DNA from: Pseudomonadota bacterium
GTDB lineage: Bacteria; Pseudomonadota; Gammaproteobacteria; Acidiferrobacterales; Acidiferrobacteraceae
Length of the DNA: 54,535 bases
Reading direction: 5' to 3'
Assembly (NCBI GenBank): GCA_021784755.1
Contig: JAJYHM010000056.1
Span: forward strand, 1-54,535
The notes under the pieces are model-generated. The model saw nothing but the letters and a program-made list of their open reading frames with translations, searched no databases and was not told the origin of the DNA. Shown one piece after another: positions 7,832 to 17,900 of this stretch. The translations under genes and the position numbers were made by a program. Every line of letters starts with the position of its first letter. Positions within the stretch are counted from its first letter, which is position 1.

Positions 7832-8667
7832 CAGCCAAACCTCACGGCCTCCAGTTCTTCGGGAGTCACGTTGAGCCGGAGCCGCCAACGCGAGAGGAAT
7901 GCGCCCTCGGCGGGGAGCAGTGGATCAAGGCGCTGGTACGTTGCCGTCAGCATGCCGCGCAACGGCTCCAGCACCGAAGCATCGGCCAGGCCATAGTGTT
8001 CCAGCAGGTAGCCGAGGCGACGCACGACAGCGCCGACGCCGAGGCGTCGTGCGTAGTCCACCAGCCGTTCGGCTTTCAGTACGTCCCGCTTCATCCACAA
8101 GCCCTTGGCGACTTCGGTAACGCCACCGGCAAATGCCGGGTGTCGGAGACCATCGATGATGGTGCGCTCCATGTCGCTGATCATCACGAAGCGCTCCTTG
8201 TCGATCCAGTGCTTCATGACCCCGAATTCTTGCTCCGCCGTAATGTGGACAAACCGAAAGTCATAGCCACCCACCGTCTGCGGACGCACGCGCCGTGCGC
8301 ATGACACATACACGGTGAAGTTAGGCTGCGTCACCATGCGATGCAACTCAAGCGCAGTGCCGTGCGACAGGAAGTAGGGCGCGCTGCCTGCGATTTCACG
8401 TGCGATCAAGTACGGGCTGTCGATGTGCTGAGTGGCCCGCCCGAGTTCGAATGGCACGAGGTTGTACAGGCCAGGCTTCAGTCGCGTGACCAAGCCTCGC
8501 CGCTGGGCTTTGTGCACGAGATTGCGGGCCGATGACGACGACAGGCCGGTGATCGATTCCACATCTGCCAAGGTGAACGTAGACCTGCGCAGCTCATTTA
8601 GCTCAGTGAAGAGCTGCGCTGCGCGCGGGCCTAGCGTCTTCGTTTGGAAATGATATTTTGCGCTCAA
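7831..8667 (-). CDS. AbiEi-family antitoxin, winged-helix repressor
   Basis: This is the cognate antitoxin and likely autorepressor. The 278-residue protein begins with a winged helix-turn-helix region (about 20-75: FTLADVESITGLSSSSARNL, then KPGLYNLVPFE). A larger AbiEi C-terminal domain follows, with SHGTALELH, the YVSCARRVRPQ strand and MERTIIDGLRHPAFAGG. The frame is open up to 8754, but a TTG at 8667 preceded by AGGGG at six bases begins just before the conserved part (SAKYHFQTKTLGPRAAQLF), so it is preferred. The promoter must lie between 8670 and 8760, where a small palindrome is present. The neighbouring toxin is complete, so the pair is probably functional. Confidence 0.8.
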   Translation of the reverse strand: MSAKYHFQTKTLGPRAAQLFTELNELRRSTFTLADVESITGLSSSSARNLVHKAQRRGLVTRLKPGLYNLVPFELGRATQHIDSPYLIAREIAGSAPYFLSHGTALELHRMVTQPNFTVYVSCARRVRPQTVGGYDFRFVHITAEQEFGVMKHWIDKERFVMISDMERTIIDGLRHPAFAGGVTEVAKGLWMKRDVLKAERLVDYARRLGVGAVVRRLGYLLEHYGLADASVLEPLRGMLTATYQRLDPLLPAEGAFLSRWRLRLNVTPEELEAVRFG

Positions 8668-8697
8668 TTTGCGCCCCTGAAAGAAACGTACTGCACG

Positions 8698-8714
8698 GTA
8701 AATGTAACATAAAC
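8698..8714. promoter_or_regulatory. Candidate AbiEi operator palindrome
   Basis: An AT-rich partial palindrome (plus strand GTAAATGTAACATAAAC) has a perfect ATGT-A-ACAT core and matching outer GT/AC. It sits about 30-47 bases upstream of the preferred abiEi start, where its promoter should be. AbiEi proteins are known to repress by binding inverted repeats at their own promoter; this site is an inference. Confidence 0.3.
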
Positions 8715-8950
8715 GATACCCAGCGGCCAGTGCGTCTCCATCTAGGAGACCCATTGAGCGTAGAATATGAATACATGTTCAAGAGCTGAAGTCGCCACAG
8801 ACAAGCGATGCGATCGACCATCTCCTGGCTTGGATAGGGGGCGCTAAACGGCGGTACGCCGGGACGTCAAGCCGCTCGTGATAGAAAGTAAGTGACCCCA
8901 TGGCACGAATGAGACACAACGTAGCTACAACCACCTTGAGCGTATCTAAC

Positions 8951-9130
8951 GTGGCGAGTACCGATCTCGTCCGTGCCCGGGCTGACGGGCATATCAAAGA
9001 GGAAGCCACCAACGCCCTGGCCCAAATGAGTTTGTCCGTTTCGGATGCCATCCGGATGCCGCTCACTCGGGTCGCAGCCGATAAGGCTGCTTCCCTTTGA
9101 TGTCAACCGCGCCATTACCCAACCGGATCG
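8951..9130 (+). pseudogene. RelB/DinJ-family antitoxin remnant, frameshifted
   Basis: The frame from a possible GTG at 8951 (an ATG at 8900 is also available) encodes VRARADGHIKEEATNALAQM and SVSDAIRMPLTRVAADKAAS. This is the ribbon-helix-helix RelB/DinJ signature (VRAR-D--LK-EAE--L, S-SDAIR--LTRVA--KALPF). The frame stops after KAASL, but a shift of one base reads LPFDVN, the residues normally next in this family. The end of the gene has therefore been frameshifted, and the few residues after it no longer match. No RelE/YafQ-type toxin is visible in the following 500 bases. It is most likely an orphan decayed antitoxin. Confidence 0.55.
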
Positions 9131-9607
9131 CAAGATACCACGACCTCGCGCTCACCCCTTACCAAGGTGAAAGCGCCGGGCAACCACATCCGGTCGCAGC
9201 CCTGAACCCCACGGATCGCATCCAGCAACTCAACTACGAGAAAGATTTCCGCATCGCCTTTTTTCGATTGATGGACAGCTACAACAACAAAATATCAATT
9301 ATTGGAACTACAGCCTATTATAGACCCGCTTACAATCGAGCGGATAAGCGGCATCCGGCCGTGGCGATGGATGGCCGTTCGGTCCGCTCGCGCGAAATCT
9401 CCATGCCTTTGAAGGCTCGGGGTTGGCCACCGGAGACGATGTGCCACGTTATTGTCACCTAGACGACCACAATTCCTGCCAAAACAGCATACAGAAAATT
9501 GTAAGTGAATCCGCCGATATAGGCTCAAGGTCGGCAAGCATGTGGAATGCGCTTTCGGCAAATGCCGGTCATGAGGCCGGCCGGCGTCGACTATCCAAAG
9601 CTCGAAC
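9131..9607. other. Gene-poor stretch before ndvB
   Basis: No gene can be supported here. Open frames on both strands (for example one of about 120 codons covering 9097-9462 on the plus strand) lack recognisable domains, have low-complexity translations and no ribosome site. The stretch is locally more AT-rich than the flanking genes (for example around 9285-9335) and probably consists of remnants of accessory DNA. Confidence 0.5.
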
Positions 9608-9703
9608 AAGGAGCCCTCCATAGCCATAAAAGAGTTCGCATTTTCGGCGCGTACACGCAATGCGCTGCGTCACGACCGCGATACCGAGCTGCTGCGCGCG
9701 GAG

Positions 9704-11902
9704 TTGTACAGCATCGAGCAATTGAAGCGCCACGCGGTCACGCTGGCAAGTCAGCATCGGGTCGATCCCCGCCCGGGGCCGGACCGGTTGCTGCCAAGGT
9801 TGGCGGACAATGCGCGCGTGCTGCTGGTGGCGTATGAGCTCGTCACCGCGGCAGCCACCTCGGGACAGCGGATCGCGCCGGCAGAGGCCTGGCTGCTCGA
9901 CAACTTCTACCTCATCGAAGCGCAGATTGGGCTGGCGCGACGTCAGTTGCCGCGCGGCTACAGCCGGCAGTTGCCGCGACCGGCTGACGGTCCGTCAGCC
10001 GGTTTCCCCCGCATCTATGGCCTAGCGCTGGAACTGATTTCGCACATGGACGGACGTGTCGATCGCGACAACGCCACCCAGTTCATCGCCGCGTACCAGA
10101 CTGTTGCACCGCTGATGCTCGGCGAATTGTGGGCCTTCCCCATCATGCTGCAGTTAGCGCTGCTGGAAAACCTTCGCCGTGTCGGGTCGCGTATCGCCCG
10201 TCGGCGCGAGGAGCGCGATGCGGCCATCAGCTGGGCTGACCGCATGCTCGTGGCGGCGGAACGGGAACCCAAGCAGCTTATTCAGTTGCTGGCCGAGTTT
10301 GCCTATGCGGATGTGCCTCTGACCGCGCCGTTTGTGGAGGAGTTCTACGCCAGACTGCAGGCGCAAGGGCCCGCCATGGCCTTCGTGCAGACCTGGGTCG
10401 AGCACAAGCTGCTCGAGCAAGGGGTGACCGCGACGCAGTTGTCGGCGGCCGCCGGCCGAACGGCCGCGACCAACCAGATCACTATCGCCAACAGTATCGG
10501 CAGTCTGCGCTTCATCGGCGCCATGGACTGGCGCGGTTACGTCGAGTCGCTTAGCATCGTCGAGCAGACATTGGGCGAAGACCCGGCGGCGATGCACGCC
10601 CGTCAGGATTTCGCCACCCGCGACCGCTACCGGCATGCCGTCGAAGACATCGCGAGGGGTAGTTCACGCAGTGAACTGGCGGTAGCACGCGAAGCCATTG
10701 TGTTGGCGCAGGCTGCGGCCGACCAATCGGGTACCAACGACCGCCGCGCGCATGTCGGATATTACCTGATCGATCACGGACGCCAGGGCCTTGAGCGTGC
10801 GGTCTCTTGTCGCGTGCCGTGGAAACTGCGCGCCAGTCGCGCGAGCCGGCATGGCCGCCTGTTCCTTTATCTCGGCCCTATCCTGTTGCTCACGCTACTT
10901 GCGATCGCGGTCGTGCTTGGCACTATCGGCGGGTTCGTGCCGGGGGGCTGGCGGTATGCGTTTTTTGCGATCACCGGCACAATAGCTGTGTCTTCACTGG
11001 TGCTCGCGCTGGTGAACCTTCTGGCGACGCTCACCGTGCCGCCGCGCGCCTTGCCACGGCTCGACTTTTCGTTGGGTATCCCATCGGCTCACCGCACCAT
11101 GGTGGTGGTCCCCGCTTTGCTGGGCAGGCCGCAAGAGCTCGATGATCTTCTGGAAGCCCTGGAGATTCGCTATCTCGGTAATCGCGACCCCAATCTGTTT
11201 TTTGCCTTGCTGACGGATTTCCGTGACGCGCCTGAACGCACGCTGCCGGACGACGACGCCTTGCTCGTCCATGCGCGCGCTGCTGTGCAGGCGCTGAACG
11301 AGACTTACCGCGAGGACCGTCCTTGCATATTCTATCTGTTTCACCGGCCACGGGTGTGGAATCCCATTGAGCGGGTGTGGATGGGCTACGAGCGCAAGCG
11401 CGGCAAGCTGGAGCAGTTTAATGCCAGGCTCAGGGGCGGGGCGGAAACGGCGTTCCAGGATATTGTCGGCGACGTGTCCATCCTCGCTTCGATCCAGTAC
11501 GTCATCACCCTGGATACCGACACGCAACTGCCCCGCGATGCGGCGCGCACACTGGTAGGTAATATCGCGCATCCTCTCAATCGTCCGCTGTACGACGCGG
11601 GCAAGGGGCGCATTATCGAAGGCTACGCGATCCTGCAGCCGCGCGCATCGATCAGTCTGACCAGTGCGGGCCACTCATGGTTTACGAGATTGTTCGCGGG
11701 GGAAACAGGTATCGATCCAGGTCTCGGATGTCTACCAGGATGTCTTCGGGGAAGGGTCATTCATCGGCAAGGGCATCTACGATGTGGACGCGTTTCGTCA
11801 GGCTGTCGATGGGCGCTTCCCGGAGAATCTCATTCTGAGTCACGACTTGCTGGAAGGCGGCTATGCGCGTTCGGCGCTGGTGAGCGATGTCGAACTTATT
11901 GA
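9704..11902 (+). CDS. NdvB N-terminal fragment (frame 1)
   Basis: This is the open frame for the first third of the glucan synthase, shown from the first usable alternative start, a TTG at 9704 (codes LYSIEQLKRHAVTLASQHRV). Conserved coding continues upstream to about 9620, so the TTG would cut off some 28 residues. The fragment includes two strong membrane segments (GRLFLYLGPILLLTLLAIAV and the following one), the start of the glycosyltransferase region (HRTMVVVPALLGRPQELDDL, FALLTDFRDAPERTL) and the DTDTQLP acidic motif used for UDP-sugar and metal binding. After GETGIDP (11719) the translation turns to unrelated sequence and ends at 11902. On its own it lacks the rest of the transferase domain and is unlikely to be active. 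Confidence 0.6.
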   Translation: MYSIEQLKRHAVTLASQHRVDPRPGPDRLLPRLADNARVLLVAYELVTAAATSGQRIAPAEAWLLDNFYLIEAQIGLARRQLPRGYSRQLPRPADGPSAGFPRIYGLALELISHMDGRVDRDNATQFIAAYQTVAPLMLGELWAFPIMLQLALLENLRRVGSRIARRREERDAAISWADRMLVAAEREPKQLIQLLAEFAYADVPLTAPFVEEFYARLQAQGPAMAFVQTWVEHKLLEQGVTATQLSAAAGRTAATNQITIANSIGSLRFIGAMDWRGYVESLSIVEQTLGEDPAAMHARQDFATRDRYRHAVEDIARGSSRSELAVAREAIVLAQAAADQSGTNDRRAHVGYYLIDHGRQGLERAVSCRVPWKLRASRASRHGRLFLYLGPILLLTLLAIAVVLGTIGGFVPGGWRYAFFAITGTIAVSSLVLALVNLLATLTVPPRALPRLDFSLGIPSAHRTMVVVPALLGRPQELDDLLEALEIRYLGNRDPNLFFALLTDFRDAPERTLPDDDALLVHARAAVQALNETYREDRPCIFYLFHRPRVWNPIERVWMGYERKRGKLEQFNARLRGGAETAFQDIVGDVSILASIQYVITLDTDTQLPRDAARTLVGNIAHPLNRPLYDAGKGRIIEGYAILQPRASISLTSAGHSWFTRLFAGETGIDPGLGCLPGCLRGRVIHRQGHLRCGRVSSGCRWALPGESHSESRLAGRRLCAFGAGERCRTY

Positions 11903-14900
11903 AGAGCACCCCGCAAGCTACACCATGGAGGCCAGCCGGCGCCACCGCTGGATACGCGGTGACTGGCAGCTGGCCGGCTGGTTGCTGCCGCGCGTACCGG
12001 GGCCCGCCGGCCGAAACGGCGTCAAGGCGAAGCGGCAACCGAACCCGCTCTCGGCCTTATCGGTATGGAAACTTTTCGACAATCTTCGCCGCAGCCTGGT
12101 GCCGCCTGCGCTGCTTGCCCTGCTGGTGGGCGGATGGCTCTTGGCTCCGGGGCCGGCGCTGTTCTGGATCTTGCTGGTCGCGGCGGTGGTGTTTTTACCC
12201 ACCTTGCTGGGAACCGCAATTGAGGTCATCCGCAAGCCTGGTGACCGTGACTGGATGGTGCACCTGATCCTGACGGGCAAATCGGCGATGCGTCCGCTGG
12301 CATTGGCGCTGTTGACGCTGGTGTTCCTGCCCTACGAGACGCTGATCTGCCTGGATGCGTTGCTGCGCTCGGGCGTGCGCATGCTGTTCACGCGACGCGG
12401 CTTGCTGCTCTGGCAACTGCCATCCTACGCGCGTCGCAATGCGCGCCGTAGGCTGGCCGGGTTTTTCAGCGAGATGTGGATCGCGCCCGTTTTAGCGTTG
12501 GTGCTGGCCTTTGCACTGTGGCAAAGCCGCGCGGCGGAGTGGTTTTTCTGGGCGCCCGTTCTGCTGCTCTGGCTGATGTCGCCCGTTGCCGGTTGGTGGA
12601 TAAGCAGGCCGCTGGTGTCCCCGGTACCGGACCTGAGTATCGGGCAACGCGCGTTCCTGCGCACCTCGGCCCGGCGCACCTGGCGCTTTTTCGCGGACTT
12701 CGTCGGTGCGCAGGACAACTGGCTGGCGCCGGATAACTTCCAGGAATATCCGGCGCCGGTCATCGCCTCGCGGACGTCGCCTACCAATATCGGCATGGCG
12801 CTGCTAGCGAACCAGGCCGCGTACGATTTCGGCTACCTTTGCGCCGGAGAATTCCTGCGGCGTGTAGACAACACCCTGGCGACGATGGAAAAACTGGAAC
12901 GCTACCGGGGTCATTTCTACAACTGGTACGATACCCGCACGCTGCAACCACTTCGCCCGCAATACGTCTCGTCGGTCGACAGCGGTAACCTGGTCGGCAG
13001 CCTGCTCACCCTGCAAGCGGGACTGCTCGAATTGAAAGATCAGCCGGTGCTGTCCTCCAACGCGTTTAAGGGGTTGCAGGACACCTTGCAGGTTTTTGCC
13101 GAACACCTGCCCGCCTCACCGGCCCCGGATCTTGCGCAGCAGGTCGGGTTTCTACAGGGGAAACTGCGCTCACTCGCGCTGCCTGAACCCGGATCAACAG
13201 CGCCGCCACAGACGCTGGTTGGGGCCGAACACTGGCTGGATGAGATTCAGCGTACCGGTGGAGGATTGGTTGCGCGGTTGCCGGCGGATATCGATGTCGA
13301 CAGCCAACTGTACTACTGGGCGCAGGCATTCGACCGACAAGCGCGCGCCCTTCGGGATGACCTCGGATTCCTGGTGCCCGGGCAGGGGCCGCGGCAGTTC
13401 AGCACCATCCCGACACTGGCGGAATTGGCCGGCGCGCGCGCAGTGGGTAGCACAGCGCTGTCGTCAGCCGGCGCGGCAGCGCCTCGTTACAAGGGCGCAA
13501 CGGAACGGCTCGCGATCATCGACGATCTGGTGGACCGTTGCCACGAACTGGCAGCCATGGATTTCGAGTTTCTCTACGACGAGCCGCGCGGTTTGCTAGC
13601 TATCGGCTACGACGTCGGCGAACGGCGCCGCGATCCGACCTGCTACGACCTGCTGGCATCCGAAGCGCGCCTAGCCAGTTTCCTGCTCATCGCGCAGGGG
13701 CAGGTACCGCAGAAGCACTGGTTCGCACTCGGTCGCTTGCTAACCAGTCAGGGCGGCGACCTGAGCCTGATTTCCTGGAGCGGCTCGATGTTCGAGTACC
13801 TCATGCCGCTGCTGGTCATGCCGAGTTACGCGAACACCTTGCTGGAGCAGACCTGCAAGGCCGCGGTGTCGCGCCAGATCGAATACGGCCGGCAACGCGG
13901 CGTGCCCTGGGGGATCTCCGAGTCCTGCTATAACGCCACTGATACACACCATGTCTATCAATACCGTGCGTTCGGCGTGCCTGGGCTTGGCTTCAAGCGC
14001 GGGCTGGGAGACGATCTGGTCATCGCACCCTACGCGAGCGCGCTGGCGCTGACGGTGATGCCGCGTGCAGCGTGTCGCAACCTCCAGCGGCTTGCCGCCG
14101 ATGGTTTCCTCGGCGGCTACGGGTTCTACGAGGCGGTGGACTACACGCCATCGCGGCTGCCGCCGGGCAAGGACCACGCTGTCGTGCGTAGCTTCATGGC
14201 GCATCATCAAGGCATGAGCCTGCTGGCCTTTGCGCATGTCCTGCTCAACCGTCCGATGCAGCACCGCTTCATGTCCGACCCTCTGGTACAGGCGACGCAA
14301 TTGTTGCTGCAGGAGCGTGTGCCCAAGCAGGGCGCGACACTGCACCCGCACGCGGCTGAAGTGAGCGCCGCCGCACGACCTGCCGCCGCGGAGGCCGGCG
14401 CGATTATGCGCGTGTTCAGCGACCCGGACACGCCGATACCCGAAGTACACCTGCTCTCCAACGGCAGCTACCATGTTATGGCGACCCATGCCGGTGGCGG
14501 TTACAGTCGCTGGCGCGACCTGGCCGTCACCCGTTGGCGCGAGGACGCCACCTGCGATGGCTGGGGCACATTCATTTACCTGCGCGATTGTGATACGGGG
14601 CATTATTGGTCAACCGCGTATCAACCGACCCTACGCAAGGCGGACCACTACCAGGCAATCTTCGTACAGGCGCGCGCCGAATACCGGCGGCGTGATGAGG
14701 CCATCGAAGCGCACACCGAGATCAGCGTGTCGCCCGAAGACGATGTCGAGATCCGTCGCGTCACCCTCACCAACCAGTCGTCCCGTACCCGCCATATCGA
14801 GGTGACGAGCTACGCGGAGGTCGTGTTGGCGCCGTTGAACGCCGACCTAGCCCATCGCGCCTTCAGCAACCTGTTCGTGCAGACCGAAATCCTCCCCGAG

Positions 14901-17900
14901 CGGCAGGCGATCGTCTGCACGCGGCGTCGCCGCATTCCGGGGGAGCGGGCGCCGTGGATGTTCCACCTGTTGGCCGCTCCCGGCGCTGTGGCCGGCGAGG
15001 CGTCTTACGAGACCGACCGCGCCCGCTTCATCGGGCGCGGTCGCACGGCGGCCAACCCCAGGGTGCTGGATAGCACTGACAGCCCGACGGCGCTATCGAA
15101 CACGCAAGGTCCGGTGCTCGATCCCATCGTGGCCATCCGCCGCACCCTCAGCCTGTCGCCCGACGAAACGGCCACCGTGCAGATCATCTCCGGTGTCGCT
15201 GATACGCGCGAGGCGGCATTGGCTTTGGCCGAAAAATATTGTGACCGGCACTTCGTCGAGCGTGCCTTTGAAATGGCATGGTTCCAGAGCCAGGAGGTGC
15301 TGCGCCACCTTAAAGCAAGCGAAGCTGATGCACAGGTCTATGGTCGACTGGCCACCTCGGTCATTCACGGCACCGCCTTGCGCCGCGCCGCGCCTAGCGT
15401 TATCGCCCGCAACCGGCTGGGTCAGTCCGGGCTTTGGCGATTTGCCGTCTCAGGCGATCTGCCGATCGTCCTGCTCCGCATCGGCGACCTGAATCGCATC
15501 GACCTGGTGCAACAGGCGCTGCAGGCCCATGCCTATTGGCGCATGAAGGGCCTGACGGTGGACCTAGTGATCGTGAACGAGGATTTCTCGGGCTACCGGG
15601 CGATTCTACAGGATCAGATAACGGGGCTGATCAACGCGGGTCCCGAAGCGCACATTATCGACAGACCGGGCGGCGTCTTCCTGCGCCGTGCCGAAGAACT
15701 TTCCGAGGAGGACCGGGTCCTGTTTCAGACGGTCGCACGCGTCGTGGTCACCGATACCGCCGAGACATTGCTGGAGCAGGTGGAACGCCGCGTGCCGGCA
15801 GAGCGCTTGCCGAGCCGTCTGGAGCCGTCGCAGCAACGGGCAGCCGAACCGGCCCAGGCGCTGGCGGCGCGCGAACGCATTTTCTTCAACGGCCTGGGCG
15901 GCTTCACGCCCGACGGTCGCGAATACGTTGTTACCCTCGAGCCTGGGCAGAGCACACCGGCGCCGTGGGCCAATGTCATCGCCAGCCCGCACATCGGCAC
16001 GGTCGTCAGCGAAAGCGGCGGTGCGTATACCTGGGTGGGAAACGCGCATGAGTTCCGGCTCACGACCTGGCACAATGACCCGCTCGGCGACAGCAGCGGC
16101 GAGGCGTTGTACATCCGTGACGAGGCAACCGGGGCGTTCTGGTCGCCGACGCCGTTGCCCGCCCGTGGTCGCTCCGGCTATGTGTGCCGGCACGGCTTCG
16201 GCTACAGCGTGTTCGAGCATTTTGAGGCCGGCATCGCCTCGGAACTGTTCACCTATGTCGCTATGGATGCGCCTGTTAAGTTCGCGGTGGTCAAGCTGCG
16301 CAACCATTCGCGGCGCCCACGCAGCCTGTCGCTGACCGGGTACTGGGAACTGGTGCTCGGTGAGTGGCGACACGCCAATCTGATGCACATCGTTACCGAG
16401 AAAGATTCACACAGTGGTGCGTTGTTCGCCCGCAATGCTTATGGCCGTGAATGCGCGGATCGGGTTGTCTTTTTGCAGGTCAGCGAGCCGGAGCGCACGT
16501 TGACAGGAAACCGCAAAGAGTTCATCGGCCGCAATGGCTCATTGACCTCCCCGGCGGCCATGCGCCGCAGCCGTTTATCGGGCAAGGCGGGCGCCGGCCT
16601 GGATCCGTGCGCGGCGATGCAGACCCGCATCGAACTGGCCGATGGCGAGGAACGCGAGATCGTGTTCGTGTTCGGGGCGGCCCGGGACATCGACGAAGCG
16701 CAGCATTTCATTCAGCGATTCAGTGGACCGGCGGGCGCCCGGCAGGCGCTGGAGGCGGTGTGGCAACACTGGAATCGCACCCTGGGCGCGGTGCAGGTGG
16801 AGACGCCGGATCCCGCGCTGGACGTGTTGGCGAACGGCTGGCTGGTGTACCAGACACTGTCGTGCAGACTGTGGGGGCGCAGCGGCTATTACCAGTCCGG
16901 CGGTGCCTACGGCTTTCGCGACCAGTTGCAGGACACCATGGCGCTGATCCATACGACACCCGGGCTCGCCCGCGAACAGTTGATCCGTTGCGCCGGGCGC
17001 CAGTTCCCCCAGGGTGACGTGCAACATTGGTGGCATCCGCCCAAGGGGCAAGGCGTGCGCACCCATTTCTCCGATGACTATCTGTGGCTGCCGTACGCCA
17101 CCTGTCGTTATGTGCTAGCGACCGGGGATACCGGCGTGCTCGACGAGTCAATCCATTTCCTGGAGGGCCGCGAGTTGTACCCGGAAGAGGAGGCCTACTA
17201 CGATCAGCCGCAACGCTCGACTGAAGCGGCGAGCCTGTATGCGCACTGTGTGCGTGCCCTCAAGCACGGCTTGCGGTTCGGCGCCCATCAATTGCCGCTG
17301 ATGGGCTGTGGCGACTGGAACGATGGCATGAATCTGGTCGGCAAGGATGGCAAGGGAGAAAGCGTGTGGCTGGCGTGGTTCCTGGTCGATAACCTTGAGT
17401 CGTTTGCCAGCCTCGCGCGAAGCCGGGACGACACGGCCTTTGCCGACGCGTGCAGAGATCAGGCGGCGCGGTTGCGCGGCAACATCGAGAACAATGCCTG
17501 GGACGGCGCCTGGTACCGGCGCGCCTGGTTCGATGACGGCACGCCTCTGGGCTCGTCCAGCAACGACGAGTGCCAGATCGATTCGATCAGTCAGAGCTGG
17601 GCGGTCATCTCCAAGGGCGGCGATCCGGTGCGGGCGCGCCAGGCGGTGACGGCGGTGGACCTGCGCCTAGTGCGACGCGACCAGCAGATCATCCAGCTGC
17701 TCGACCCGCCCTTCGACAAATCAGACCTGGAGCCCGGCTACATCAAGGGCTACATACCCGGCGTGCGCGAGAACGGCGGCCAGTATACCCATGCCGCGAT
17801 CTGGACGACGATGGCGTTCGCCATGCTGGGCGACACGGAACGCGCTTGGGAATTCTTTGCCATGCTCAATCCCATCCATCACGGCAGCTCCGCGGACGCT

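Noticed and set aside
9097-9462. Plus-strand frame of about 121 codons after the RelB remnant
   Set aside because: No recognisable domain and no ribosome site; it lies in decayed accessory sequence.
13740-14603. Minus-strand frame of 287 codons within ndvB
   Set aside because: Shadow frame of the long GC-rich ndvB gene; no motif.
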